The notes: generated by a model from the letters alone, not told the origin. A DNA stretch of 64,000 nt from an uncultured Lachnospiraceae bacterium (GCA_950097145.1 CATNCF010000011.1:1-64000), one strand, 5' to 3'. Shown: positions 21,843 to 33,185, counted from the first letter of the stretch. Numbers and translations: made by a program.

Positions 21843-21864
21843 CAAAATAAAACTTTTCTTAATT

Positions 21865-23544
21865 TTACAATGAATTTGCCTGATCAACAACTGTCTTAAT
21901 CGCTGCCGCAGCATCTTCTGGAAGCTTGTTAAAGCCGCCTTCTGCTTCGTCCAGATTTGTTACATAATTTAATCTGTCCTGCATACGTGCCTTTAACTGG
22001 TCAACATAGCTCTTGTCAGACAAGTCTGGAACAAATCCTTCCCATTCAAAGATTTCAATATCTGTGAAAGGTCCCCACTGTTTGAAGTCAGCTTTCTTCT
22101 CAACAATGGCCTCCAATACGCCCAGAGTATCTTTGGGCTGAACTTTTTTGCCCATGAAATCCCCGGTATTGATGATATAACAGTCTACATTCTTAGATTC
22201 CACCAGTGTTTTAAACTTCTCGTAGTCATTTACCAGCGGATAGGTTCTGAATGGGTTTGCATAAGGCTCTACCACAAGCGCATTCGGGTCTACACCTGCC
22301 GCAAGTCTTTCAGCAGTGGAACGCTTGGTTGCAAGAGTAGCTCCCATAACAGAAGCAAGGGATGCACCTTTTAATTTTACTACAGGCGGAATGGTAGGAT
22401 CTTTCATAATCCAGAAGATTGCATTCACAGGAGCATTAATCTTGTCCACACGGTTCGGTGACCATAATTTAGACTTAATCGCACGGCCATTGCCATTACG
22501 CACATCTTCTGTTACCAGCACAACCTTACCATCTTCGTCCAAAGTTGCAGAACAGTTCTGAGCGGTAAGAAGATACTTATTGTCCTCACATGCAGTAGGA
22601 TAATCTGCTGTCTTGTCAAAATATGTGGGTTCCAATGCCACAGACGCACATGTCTCCGCATTGATTACAAATGCGTCGTCATGCAGTACTTTAATCGCAG
22701 AATATTTATTGTTATGTTTTGCATGCGTAAGAGTGGATTTACCAGATCCGGATAATCCAAATACGGCTGCAACATACTTAGAACCGTCATCCAGAGTATA
22801 CTCTTTTTGTCCGCCATGACAAGAAGCATAACCGTTTCTGTTTGCAAGCGCCCACGCAAGCGTAAGGGTTCCTTTCTTATGCTCGCCGAAATATCTCATA
22901 CCCAAAATACCTGCACAGTTGGTGTCTGTATTAAAATAGCACAGGCAGTTCGGATCAGAGATGTCTGTCTTGTCTGTTCCAGTCCACTGAGGATCAGAGA
23001 AAATGTAAATATCTGGTTCATTATCATACAGCTTTGATTCCTTGTACATCTTCACATATTGATCAGACATATACTGGAAGTTCAGCATCCAGGAATACAG
23101 AATGTTCTCTTCTCCTTCTGGAATTAACAGATGTGCTTTTACCATGAACTCAGGATCAAGTCCGATAAATACTTCTGCATGGTACATTGTCTTCCATCTG
23201 GAATCATATACAGCGTCCATCAGAATCTTGTCTAACTCTGTGGTATTTACACCTGGTTTGCCTGTAATTCTTCTGGCTGGAGCATAACGCCCGGTAATAG
23301 AACCATCATTGAATAACAGTACCTTTGTATCAGCGTCTAAACCGAATTCTTCTCCTCTATAAACAGGCATATCTGTTACAACTGTTCCCGGAGAATTTTT
23401 TGCAAGTTCATATGCCTCTCTCAATGTGTTTACTTTTACTACATTGTTTCCATAGAAAGCAGCTTCGATGATGGAACGCGTCTTTGCAAAACCAACTTTA
23501 TCTGGTCCGATTTCTGTTCTTGGATAATAAGCCTTTGTTGCCAT
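21865..23544 (-). CDS. pckA: Phosphoenolpyruvate carboxykinase (ATP)
   Basis: GLSGSGKSTLTHAKHNN kinase-1a motif and overall PEPCK sequence. Confidence 0.95.
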   Translation of the reverse strand: MATKAYYPRTEIGPDKVGFAKTRSIIEAAFYGNNVVKVNTLREAYELAKNSPGTVVTDMPVYRGEEFGLDADTKVLLFNDGSITGRYAPARRITGKPGVNTTELDKILMDAVYDSRWKTMYHAEVFIGLDPEFMVKAHLLIPEGEENILYSWMLNFQYMSDQYVKMYKESKLYDNEPDIYIFSDPQWTGTDKTDISDPNCLCYFNTDTNCAGILGMRYFGEHKKGTLTLAWALANRNGYASCHGGQKEYTLDDGSKYVAAVFGLSGSGKSTLTHAKHNNKYSAIKVLHDDAFVINAETCASVALEPTYFDKTADYPTACEDNKYLLTAQNCSATLDEDGKVVLVTEDVRNGNGRAIKSKLWSPNRVDKINAPVNAIFWIMKDPTIPPVVKLKGASLASVMGATLATKRSTAERLAAGVDPNALVVEPYANPFRTYPLVNDYEKFKTLVESKNVDCYIINTGDFMGKKVQPKDTLGVLEAIVEKKADFKQWGPFTDIEIFEWEGFVPDLSDKSYVDQLKARMQDRLNYVTNLDEAEGGFNKLPEDAAAAIKTVVDQANSL

Positions 23545-23582
23545 GTTTCCTTGTCCTCCTTAAGTTTTACTTACTACTACAT

Positions 23583-23611
23583 AGAATATCCTTTTGTTAT
23601 TTTTTTGTCAA
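23583..23611 (-). promoter_or_regulatory. Promoter of pckA
   Basis: Reverse strand TTGACA (23606-23611), 17 bp spacer, TATTCT (23583-23588). Confidence 0.7.
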
Positions 23612-23799
23612 TATTTTTTTGCCATTCTCTGTCAAAAAAGTCCTGGTTTCAGGTTTTCTGGCTGAAAGATTCTTGGGAAGCGCAAAAATACATCATATAA
23701 CTGTACTTCCCTCTCCCGCTGCTGCGGTCAGTCTTATTCTAAACGATTCTCAAAGAAAAATCTATAGAAATCCTGTGAAATTCATAAACTTTTTATAAA

Positions 23800-24126
23800 C
23801 TACCAATATTGCCGCTTTGCTCTCCTTATGGAGATTGCAAACCAGACAATAGCCGTCAAAAACAACAGCATCAGCGCTTTCATAATGACAGGAACAGGCG
23901 TGAAATAATCGTTGACAAAGCCAACGCCGCCATAGACTGCCGCCACTGCACCCATAAGAATGGTTTTTCCATAAACTGCTTCTATATACCCACGCTTGTC
24001 GCGGACAGGGGAATTATCTCCCCCTGTAAAAAAGCTTGTAAGTTCCTGTTTCTTTTTCAGCCTAATGGCAGCATAAATTGCATAAGCCCCATAAGCAAAA
24101 ATAACAACATCAAATAAAATTATCAT
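23800..24126 (-). CDS. Small membrane protein of unknown function (three predicted TM segments)
   Basis: ORF from MIILFDVVIFAYGAYAIYAAIRLKKK; RBS GAAAGGGAAGG upstream. Confidence 0.7.
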   Translation of the reverse strand: MIILFDVVIFAYGAYAIYAAIRLKKKQELTSFFTGGDNSPVRDKRGYIEAVYGKTILMGAVAAVYGGVGFVNDYFTPVPVIMKALMLLFLTAIVWFAISIRRAKRQYW

Positions 24127-24315
24127 AATTCCTTCCCTTTCTAGAGTATTTTTTTCTATAATATGTTTATTATACTTGCTGTTCCAGTAGTTTGCAATGA
24201 AAAAGCTTACAGATGAAACATAAAAAAAAGCAAAGAAACAATTGAAACTTTTGTCCAATTAGTGTAAAATTAGATATAGTTTAATAAATTTAGTATTCAG
24301 CAAGGAGCGATTCGA

Positions 24316-24687
24316 ATGGAAAATGTAAAAATACTAATTTGCGATGATTCTATTTTAGCACGCAAACAGTTAAAGGATGCCATTAAAAAATGCGGTTATG
24401 ATAATTTTCTTGAGGCTTCCAACGGACAGGAAGCAATTGACACATATAAAGAGCATAAGCCGGAACTGGTTTTTGTTGATATTGTTATGCCCATTAAAGA
24501 TGGTGTTGAAGCTATTCACGAGATTCGGGAATTCGACCCTACCGCCCATGTGATTGTGGTTTCCTCCGTCGGTACACAGACGCAGTTAAAAAACGCTATT
24601 ATGGAAGGAGCACGGGATTTCATTCAGAAGCCTTTTTCCATTTCCGCCATTAATGATATAATACGTGCGCGTTTTGAAGGGAGATAA
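24316..24687 (+). CDS. CheY-like single-domain response regulator
   Basis: ILICDDSILARKQLK, VFVDIVMPIKDG, VVSSVGTQ, IQKPFS. Confidence 0.95.
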   Translation: MENVKILICDDSILARKQLKDAIKKCGYDNFLEASNGQEAIDTYKEHKPELVFVDIVMPIKDGVEAIHEIREFDPTAHVIVVSSVGTQTQLKNAIMEGARDFIQKPFSISAINDIIRARFEGR

Positions 24688-24692
24688 TCGTT

Positions 24693-25589
24693 ATGCATAC
24701 GCAGTTTTTCGGCAATTTTTTGCTCAATAAGGGTGTCATTACTCCTGAGCAGCTAATTGACATACTAAAGATTCAGTCTACTGCCCATAAAAAGCTCGGT
24801 ACACTTGCCATTCATGCAGGATATATGTCCGCAAGCGAGGTGGAAGACGTTTTCATTACCCAGACTCATTATGACAAACTTTTTGGGGAACTGGCTGTGG
24901 AACTTGGCTATCTGACAGAAGATCAGGTAACTGAACTTCTGGCGCTTCAGCTTCCCAACTATATGTTGCTTGGGCAGATTTTAATTGACCAGAACATTAT
25001 TAACCATACGGATCTGGAGAATTTAATTACAGAATATCAGTCTGTCTATGAAATTTATGATCTCGAATTAATCGAAGAACAGAAGCATATGGTAGATAAA
25101 CTCCTGGCAGATTTTTATCTCCCGGAGGATCTTCCTCATGCAGAATATATTCTTTCCTATCTCACGCTCCTTTTTAATGACCTGGTGCGTTTTATAGGTG
25201 AAGATTTTTCCACGCTGAATATTATGGCTCTTCCAGAAGTTCCCACCAACTTCTGTATTTATCAGGAAGTGGAAGGTTCTTTCTCATTTATTTCTGCTTT
25301 GGATATGGAGCGTGAAACAGCCATAACCTTTGCCAGCCGTTACATAAAGGAAGAACTGAACGAATTTGACGAATATGTCACAGCTTCCATGGAGGATTTT
25401 TTGAACCTGCACAATGGTTTATACTCTGTAAATATGTCCAATGATCATTCTATGGAACTGCATTTACAGCCTCCTATGGAACAGGAGGGAGATCTTTTGT
25501 CTACCGGTTGCCCTTCCTATCTTCTGCCAATCATTTTCTCTTTTGGAACTGTGAATTTTATATTTTCCGTTGAGAAAATTGAGGAATAA
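24693..25589 (+). CDS. MshEN/GspE-N-like repeats fused to CheX-like chemotaxis phosphatase domain
   Basis: FFGNFLLNKGVITPEQLIDILKIQ...KKLGTLAIHAGYM and FGELAVELGYLTEDQVTELL repeats; C-terminal CheX/CheC-like region (ITFASRYIKEELNEFDEYVTASMEDFLNLHNGLY). Confidence 0.7.
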   Translation: MHTQFFGNFLLNKGVITPEQLIDILKIQSTAHKKLGTLAIHAGYMSASEVEDVFITQTHYDKLFGELAVELGYLTEDQVTELLALQLPNYMLLGQILIDQNIINHTDLENLITEYQSVYEIYDLELIEEQKHMVDKLLADFYLPEDLPHAEYILSYLTLLFNDLVRFIGEDFSTLNIMALPEVPTNFCIYQEVEGSFSFISALDMERETAITFASRYIKEELNEFDEYVTASMEDFLNLHNGLYSVNMSNDHSMELHLQPPMEQEGDLLSTGCPSYLLPIIFSFGTVNFIFSVEKIEE

Positions 25590-25676
25590 GATAGTGGAAA
25601 CCTTATGGTGCGATAACCATTTCTATAAAGATTAGAGTGTCCAAGGAACGGAGACATATCTTCCTTGGATCAGAGA

Positions 25677-25704
25677 CCCCGCGGCTTACTGCCACGGGGA
25701 TTTT
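25677..25704. terminator. Terminator between convergent genes
   Basis: CCCCGCGGCttactGCCACGGGGATTTTCTT. Confidence 0.8.
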
Positions 25705-25705
25705 C

Positions 25706-27202
25706 TTACTTTATTTTCAAAAATTCTTTTACCACGGACTGCATCTCGTCCACTTCACACACTGTTTTGTGTATGACTGGAGCCGTACGGATCTCTTCGA
25801 CTGCCTTTGGTACCTTCACCTTGGACAATGCTTCCAGCTCATCTACTAATTCGAAGTCTGGCTTTTTGTCATATTTGTCATCAATGGCTTTCATTACACT
25901 TCTGGTAAATTTATAAGGACTTGCCGTAGAGGCAATCACTGTTTTCGCCCCATCTTTTGTCTCGTTCCGGTATTTCTTATAAACCGCTGCCGCAACTGCC
26001 GTGTGGGTATCCATAATATATCCGTCGTTCTGGTAAACTTCACGGATTACTGCCGCCGTCTCTTCTTCACTGGCATAATTGCCATAGAATGATGCAAGCT
26101 GTTCTTTCATTTCTTCCGTAATTGTATAAGCGCCTGTCTCCTGGAGAGATTTCATTAATTCCTGATTTTTCTGTGCGCTGTTCCCTGCAATACGGTAAAT
26201 TAACCGCTCCAGATTGCTGGAAATCAAAATATCCATAGATGGAGAAGATGTCAGGATAAATTCTCTGTTCTTGTTATATGTACCAGTGGTAAAGAAATCA
26301 TACAGCACCTTATTTTCATTTGAGGCACAAATAAGTTTTCCTATGGGAAGTCCCATATTCTTTGCATAAAACGCAGCAAGAATATTTCCGAAATTGCCGG
26401 TAGGCACTACCACATTAATTTTTTCACCGCCTTGAATATCACCGGATTTCACCATTTGTGCATAAGCATACACGTAATATACGATCTGCGGAACCAAACG
26501 GCCGATATTAATAGAATTAGCGGAAGAAAACTGGTATCCATTTGCCTTCATCAAACTTGCCAGCGCTGGATCTGAAAACATCTGCTTTACCCCGGTCTGC
26601 GCCTGATCAAAATTTCCATTAATCCCTACCACAAATGTATTATCCCCCTTCTGGGTAACCATCTGTTTCTGCTGGATTGGGCTGACCCCGTCCTTGGGAT
26701 AAAACACGATAATTTTCGTTCCTTTCACCTCTGCAAACCCTGCCAATGCCGCTTTTCCAGTATCTCCAGATGTTGCTGTCAGGATCACAATGTCATTTTT
26801 CACTTCATTCTTCCTGGCTGCCGTAATCAGAAGGTGTGGAAGAATAGAGAGGGCCATATCCTTAAACGCAATGGTAGCGCCATGAAACAGTTCCAGATGA
26901 TAAGCATCCTTTACCTTCACCAGCGGAGCAATTTCACTGGTATCGAACTTCTCATCGTAAGCATTCCTGATACACGCTTTAAGTTCCTCCTCCGTATAGT
27001 CCGTAAGGAACAGCTTCATCACCTCATATGCCATCTCCTGATAAGTCATATCTTTCAGCTTGTCCATCGGAACATCCAATGCTGGGATCTGTTCTGGAAC
27101 AAACAAGCCTCCCTCTTCTGCCAGGCCTTTCAATACTGCCTGGGAAGCTGTTACTTTTTCATCTGCATTTCTTGTACTTACATATAACATCATCAAATCC
27201 AT
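25706..27202 (-). CDS. thrC: Threonine synthase
   Basis: GATIAFKDMALSILP (PLP Lys region), TATSGDTGKAAL, VPTGNFGNILAAFYAKNMGLPI. Confidence 0.96.
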   Translation of the reverse strand: MDLMMLYVSTRNADEKVTASQAVLKGLAEEGGLFVPEQIPALDVPMDKLKDMTYQEMAYEVMKLFLTDYTEEELKACIRNAYDEKFDTSEIAPLVKVKDAYHLELFHGATIAFKDMALSILPHLLITAARKNEVKNDIVILTATSGDTGKAALAGFAEVKGTKIIVFYPKDGVSPIQQKQMVTQKGDNTFVVGINGNFDQAQTGVKQMFSDPALASLMKANGYQFSSANSINIGRLVPQIVYYVYAYAQMVKSGDIQGGEKINVVVPTGNFGNILAAFYAKNMGLPIGKLICASNENKVLYDFFTTGTYNKNREFILTSSPSMDILISSNLERLIYRIAGNSAQKNQELMKSLQETGAYTITEEMKEQLASFYGNYASEEETAAVIREVYQNDGYIMDTHTAVAAAVYKKYRNETKDGAKTVIASTASPYKFTRSVMKAIDDKYDKKPDFELVDELEALSKVKVPKAVEEIRTAPVIHKTVCEVDEMQSVVKEFLKIK

Positions 27203-27303
27203 CCTTTGCTTCTATCATTATTTCAAATAAACAGGGTGTCCTAAGACACCCCTCATTATAAAAGTTTTCTTTTTTTCTGTCAACAAGCGTCTATATAAAA
27301 TTT

Positions 27304-28107
27304 TCAGGGAAGCGTATAAAATTCATGCCCTCCATGCTGAAACAGCCATTTCAGATTCCGGTCAAACCATGCCATATCATAAGGATTCGCCTTTCTCCTT
27401 GCAGAAAAAAACAGCGCTCCCTGGGAGAAATCTTTCTCATGCAGCGCCTGCTCCACCGCCGCTACTGTCTCCGGCATAATTGTAACTGAAAAATATCTCC
27501 CATCAACAGTAGGAGAAAATTGAGGGCTGCCCCCGCTTCTCTCAAAAATAACATCGTACACGGTAGATGCAAATTTATTGCAAAGCACACGGTTCAGAAT
27601 CACTTCTGCCACCAGTATTTTGCCCTGGATATCCTCTCCGCCTGCCTCTGCCTGTACAATCCGGCACAAAGCGTTATAATCCTCTTCTGTAACAATAATA
27701 TCTCCATATGGGTTCAGCGGCTCTTTCTGCATTTCATTGCGCGACGCCTCAATACTGGCGCACACCGCTGTCACTTCCCGCTTTGAAATCCCCACCTTTA
27801 TTTGATCTCTGACCTGCCCCTGGTCTTCCTCCAGTATATCCTGGCATGCGATTGTAAAACTTCCTTCCAGCGGAGAACTCTCTTCAAAACTCTCCTCCTT
27901 TGATTCTTCTGCATCCTGTACCATTTTACTTTTTGCTGAAACCTGATTCTTTCCAGCGCTAAGAAAATTCTGGTCTTTCAGCATAATCATTGCAAAAACA
28001 GTGAATCCAAACACAAGGACCGCACAACTTCTGTATAATTTCTTTGATATGCTTTTTATAGAAAAAAATGCGTTTCGAAACAGGTTTTGAATTGTCAACA
28101 TAGTCAT
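27304..28107 (-). CDS. SleB-like cell wall hydrolase
   Basis: LCRIVQAEAGGEDIQGKILVAEVILNRV...SPQFSPTVDGRY SleB/Hydrolase_2 pattern; N-terminal TM. Confidence 0.9.
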   Translation of the reverse strand: MTMLTIQNLFRNAFFSIKSISKKLYRSCAVLVFGFTVFAMIMLKDQNFLSAGKNQVSAKSKMVQDAEESKEESFEESSPLEGSFTIACQDILEEDQGQVRDQIKVGISKREVTAVCASIEASRNEMQKEPLNPYGDIIVTEEDYNALCRIVQAEAGGEDIQGKILVAEVILNRVLCNKFASTVYDVIFERSGGSPQFSPTVDGRYFSVTIMPETVAAVEQALHEKDFSQGALFFSARRKANPYDMAWFDRNLKWLFQHGGHEFYTLP

Positions 28108-28274
28108 TCCTCTTTTCCCTTTAAGATTTCGCGTCTGACTGATGTAATCTTTCCCATTATTTACCATTATATTCTTACAAACTGCAAAACTTGCGTTTCC
28201 CAATTTTTGTGATATACTTATTTTGTAGATTTTCCCCGAAAAAATACATGGGATGAACACGAAAGGAGGATCTT

Positions 28275-29096
28275 ATGCTGCCAGGTGTCTATCTTGCCCG
28301 CAAAAAAGACGGAACTTCTTACTACCGTTCCAGCATAACTTTCCAAAACAAACACATATCCCTGGGCAGTTTTGCCTCGGAACAAACGGCCCACGAAGCA
28401 TACCAGGAAGCGGCATGTCTGCTCTTTGATTCCTCCACAGCCTTTGACGACGTTTTTTCACTCCCCACTATTCTAAATTTTGACAAGGTGATTTCTTTGC
28501 TGAATTTTCGGGATAACCATATTTATTTTAAAAATCCTATTTATTTGCGGAATAATTATTTTGTCTATTATCTTTCCCAGACAGAAGAATTAAAATTCGA
28601 TATCGATGATCTTTTTTATTACTCCAGCCATAAAATTATGCGCCGCCAGGGACATCTTTTTGTCAGTGATTACGGAATGCAGGTCAGCATCCTGTCCAGA
28701 TATGGCATTAAAAGCCATGCAGTGGCCGGACGGGACTACTACTTTGCCAACGAAGACCCTCTGGATCTCCGCTATTCCAACATTATTGTCATTAACCGCT
28801 ATTATGGAGTGACAAAAATCAGTTCTCCTGGTTCTGACAGTTACAAAGTTCAGATTCATATCAATGGAAATTATACGGTAGGAACCTACCAAAAAGAAGA
28901 AAAAGCAGCCATTGCTTATAATAAAGCTGTTGATCTTGCAAAAACACACGGTGTCCAAAAGAATTTCCAGACCAATTATCTGGAGGGGTATTCTCCCAGG
29001 GAATATGCCGAACTATACAGCCAAATCAAACTCTCAAAAAAATATCTGCATTATCTGCAGACTATATCAGACAATTCAGGAGCGGCAAAAAGTTAA
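28275..29096 (+). CDS. AP2-like DNA-binding domain protein with two AP2-like modules flanking a degenerate HNH-like core
   Basis: GVYLARKKDGTSYYRSSITFQNKHISLGSFASEQTAHEAYQEAACLL and YYGVTKISSPGSDSYKVQIHINGNYTVGTYQKEEKAAIAYNKAVDLA; central HAVAGRDYYFANEDPLDLRYSNIIVINRYYGV. Confidence 0.7.
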   Translation: MLPGVYLARKKDGTSYYRSSITFQNKHISLGSFASEQTAHEAYQEAACLLFDSSTAFDDVFSLPTILNFDKVISLLNFRDNHIYFKNPIYLRNNYFVYYLSQTEELKFDIDDLFYYSSHKIMRRQGHLFVSDYGMQVSILSRYGIKSHAVAGRDYYFANEDPLDLRYSNIIVINRYYGVTKISSPGSDSYKVQIHINGNYTVGTYQKEEKAAIAYNKAVDLAKTHGVQKNFQTNYLEGYSPREYAELYSQIKLSKKYLHYLQTISDNSGAAKS

Positions 29097-29117
29097 TTAC
29101 TTTTACCGCTCCTTTTT
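29078..29117 (+). terminator. Terminator overlapping the stop of the AP2-like gene
   Basis: AGGAGCGGCAAAAAGttaattaCTTTTACCGCTCCTTTTT. Confidence 0.8.
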
Positions 29118-29120
29118 GCA

Positions 29121-29606
29121 CTATTTCTGATTAATATAATTTATCAATCCTTCGGATTTGATAATTTTCTGCATAAATTCAGGAAATGCCTGCCCCTGGA
29201 AGGTTGTTCCCTTTGTCATATTTGTAATGATTCCGCTGTCGAAATCCACTTCCACCTGATCTCCCGCTTCAATCCCTTTTGCAGCCTCAGGACATTCAAT
29301 AATGGGAAGTCCGATATTGATGGCATTGCGGTAAAATATTCTCGCAAAGGTTTCTGCAATAACACAGCTTACTCCTGCCGCTTTGATTGCAATGGGCGCG
29401 TGCTCTCTGGAAGAACCGCAGCCAAAATTCTTATCTGCAACGATCAAATCCCCTGTCTTCACCCGATTCACAAATTCTTTATCAATATCTTCCATGCAAT
29501 GTGTGGCCAATTCTTTTGGATCTGATGAATTCAGGTATCTTGCTGGAATAATTACATCTGTATCCACGTTATCTCCATATTTAAAAACTGTTCCGCTGGC
29601 TTTCAT
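29121..29606 (-). CDS. leuD: 3-isopropylmalate dehydratase small subunit
   Basis: [31 protein letters not shown]. Confidence 0.95.
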   Translation of the reverse strand: MKASGTVFKYGDNVDTDVIIPARYLNSSDPKELATHCMEDIDKEFVNRVKTGDLIVADKNFGCGSSREHAPIAIKAAGVSCVIAETFARIFYRNAINIGLPIIECPEAAKGIEAGDQVEVDFDSGIITNMTKGTTFQGQAFPEFMQKIIKSEGLINYINQK

Positions 29607-29616
29607 TTTCTTCCTC

Positions 29617-30873
29617 CTATTCTTCTGGTGCAGAAATCTTACCAGTAATGGCGCTTGCCGCGGCTACTGCCGGGCTTGCAAGATAGATCTCTGATTCTAC
29701 ATGTCCCATACGTCCTACAAAATTACGGTTCGTTGTGGAAACGCATCTCTCTCCTTCTGCCAAAATCCCCATATAGCCGCCCAGACATGGGCCGCAGGTA
29801 GGCGTGCTTACAATCGCTCCTGCTTCGATAAAAATCCGGTTCAGCCCTTCTTCCATAGCCTCCAGATAGATTCTCTGGGTTGCAGGAATTACAATGCAGC
29901 GGACTCCCTTAGCTACTTTTTTGCCTTTGAGTACCTGGGCCGCCGTGCGGAGATCATCCAGCCGGCCGTTGGTACAGGAACCAATCACCACCTGGTCAAT
30001 CTTAACATCGCCTGCCTCGTCAACCGTTCTTGTATTTTCTGGCAGATGCGGAAATGCAACCGTTGGCTTTAAAGTACTTAAGTCAATGGTATATGTTTCC
30101 TCATACTCTGCATCTTCGTCCGCTTCATAAATCTTGTATTCTCTTGTGGAATGTTCTTTCATATATGCAATTGCAGTATCATCTACCGGGAAAATACCAT
30201 TTTTTCCGCCTGCCTCAATTGCCATATTGGCGATGGTAAATCTGTCGTCCATAGAGAGATTAGAGATGCCTTCCCCTGTAAACTCCATAGATTTATACAA
30301 TGCTCCGTCTACGCCAATCATTCCAATGATATGTAGAATCACATCTTTTCCGCTCACCCATTTCGAAGGTTTCCCTACAATATCAAACTTAATGGCAGAG
30401 GGCACTTTAAACCATGCCTTTCCAGTGGCCATGCCTGCCGCCATATCGGTGCTTCCAACACCCGTAGAGAACGCTCCCAGGGCCCCATAAGTACAAGTAT
30501 GCGAATCTGCGCCGATGATTACATCTCCTGCAACCGTCAATCCTTTCTCTGGAAGCAGCGCATGTTCAATTCCCATCTCTCCCACATCAAAGTAATTTGT
30601 GATATCGTGCTTACAAGCAAATTCCCGGACACATTTACAATGCTGTGCCGACTTAATATCCTTATTCGGCACAAAATGATCCATAACTAACGCAATTTTA
30701 TCTTTATGGAAAATTCCCTCTGTAGTAAATTTATCCATCTCATGGATGGCTACTGGTGAGGTAATATCATTTCCCAAAACCAGATCCAGTTCTGCTTCAA
30801 TCAACTGTCCTGCTTTTACTTCAGGAAGTCCAGCCGCCGCTGCCAGAATCTTCTGTGTCATTGTCATTCCCAT
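29617..30873 (-). CDS. leuC: 3-isopropylmalate dehydratase large subunit
   Basis: Aconitase-family motifs: [41 protein letters not shown]. Confidence 0.96.
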   Translation of the reverse strand: MGMTMTQKILAAAAGLPEVKAGQLIEAELDLVLGNDITSPVAIHEMDKFTTEGIFHKDKIALVMDHFVPNKDIKSAQHCKCVREFACKHDITNYFDVGEMGIEHALLPEKGLTVAGDVIIGADSHTCTYGALGAFSTGVGSTDMAAGMATGKAWFKVPSAIKFDIVGKPSKWVSGKDVILHIIGMIGVDGALYKSMEFTGEGISNLSMDDRFTIANMAIEAGGKNGIFPVDDTAIAYMKEHSTREYKIYEADEDAEYEETYTIDLSTLKPTVAFPHLPENTRTVDEAGDVKIDQVVIGSCTNGRLDDLRTAAQVLKGKKVAKGVRCIVIPATQRIYLEAMEEGLNRIFIEAGAIVSTPTCGPCLGGYMGILAEGERCVSTTNRNFVGRMGHVESEIYLASPAVAAASAITGKISAPEE

Positions 30874-31028
30874 ATATAATCCTCCTGTTCTTTTGATCCT
30901 TGATCATCATAATCTAAAAAGCATAAAACTTCAATACTTTTTCTGCTTGCTATTTTAGCACATCAAATAGTATAATAGAAATACATATTAAATATAATTA
31001 TCATAATTTACAGTTATGGAGAAAGCTT

Positions 31029-31925
31029 ATGAACCAGAACCTATCCTCTTACCGCATTTTTTACGCCGTTGCTAATACTGGAAATATTTCTAAAACAGCA
31101 AAGGAACTTTATATCAGCCAGCCGGCTATCAGTAAATCTATCCAAAAACTGGAAGAAAACCTGGGGGTAAAACTTTTTGACCGAAGCTCCCGGGGAGTCA
31201 CGCTTACACAAGAAGGGGAGTTACTGTATACGCATGTAAAATCTGCCTTTGAAACACTTACCATCGGGGAGGACAAACTCCGCCGCTCAGCAGCCCTTGG
31301 TATGGGAAGCCTGGCCATTGGAGCCAGTTCCACCTTGTGCAAATACATCCTGCTTCCTTATTTAAAGGATTTCATCAAACAATACCCTCATATCAGCATT
31401 TCCATTGCCTGCCATTCCACAAATCATACATTAAGGCTGCTGGAAGACGGAAAGCTGGACATTGGATTAATCGGAAAACCAGAAAACTGCAAAAGCATTA
31501 ACTTTTATTCGTTGAAAGAAATTAAAGACATTTTTGCTGCCACCCGTGATTATCTCCACAATCTCAGCGTCCGCGGGATAAACCGCAGACATATTCTGCA
31601 GAGTTCAACCCTTTTACTGCTGGATCGGGAAAATATGACCCGGCAGTATATTAACAATTACTTTCAGGAGCACCATATTTTTCTGCAGGACGCCATAGAA
31701 GTTTCCAATATGGATCTGCTCATCGAGATGACCAAAATAAGCCTGGGCGCCGGCTGTGTTATCCAGGATTTTGTCCAGGCAGAATTAAAATCCGGCGCCT
31801 TGATTGAGATTCCTCTTGAACATCCCATTCAAAAACGTGAAATTGGCTTTGCCCACAATAAAACCAGCAAAATTTCCAAGTCTCTGGAACAATTTATCGA
31901 ATTTTATGAAAAATATAAACTTTAA
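31029..31925 (+). CDS. LysR-family transcriptional regulator, divergent from leuCD
   Basis: N-terminal HTH GNISKTAKELYISQPAISKSIQKLEENLGVKLFDRSSRGVTLT. Confidence 0.95.
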   Translation: MNQNLSSYRIFYAVANTGNISKTAKELYISQPAISKSIQKLEENLGVKLFDRSSRGVTLTQEGELLYTHVKSAFETLTIGEDKLRRSAALGMGSLAIGASSTLCKYILLPYLKDFIKQYPHISISIACHSTNHTLRLLEDGKLDIGLIGKPENCKSINFYSLKEIKDIFAATRDYLHNLSVRGINRRHILQSSTLLLLDRENMTRQYINNYFQEHHIFLQDAIEVSNMDLLIEMTKISLGAGCVIQDFVQAELKSGALIEIPLEHPIQKREIGFAHNKTSKISKSLEQFIEFYEKYKL

Positions 31926-32100
31926 GTAACAGTTCAGCCATAACTGACTGGATGGACGAATCATGCTTGCATGAGTGAGCACATCCAGTCAGTTATGAGC
32001 GGAGCGCCTTTTAAGCCTCAGACAAAAGCTGCGTAGCAGCGGATAGCCTGCTTTGCAGGCGGTCTGTGGCTTATTATAAAGGTGCGGTCTGAACTGTTAC
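31926..32100. repeat. Nested-palindrome intergenic element with 12-bp terminal inverted repeats
   Basis: GTAACAGTTCAG (31926-31937) / CTGAACTGTTAC (32089-32100); inner CATAACTGACTGGATG/CATCCAGTCAGTTATG and TAAGCCTCAGAC/GTCTGTGGCTTA plus two small hairpins. Confidence 0.8.
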
Positions 32101-32153
32101 ACTTTAAAACCCCCAGACAGCTTATCCTGTCTGAGGGCAGCGCTTTCATAAAT

Positions 32154-33185
<1,032 letters not shown>

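Noticed and set aside
23634-23735. Glycine riboswitch upstream of pckA (GGGAGAGG...TCTTTCAG)
   Set aside because: The conserved CCGAAGG/GCAA segment is missing and it lies upstream of the pckA promoter
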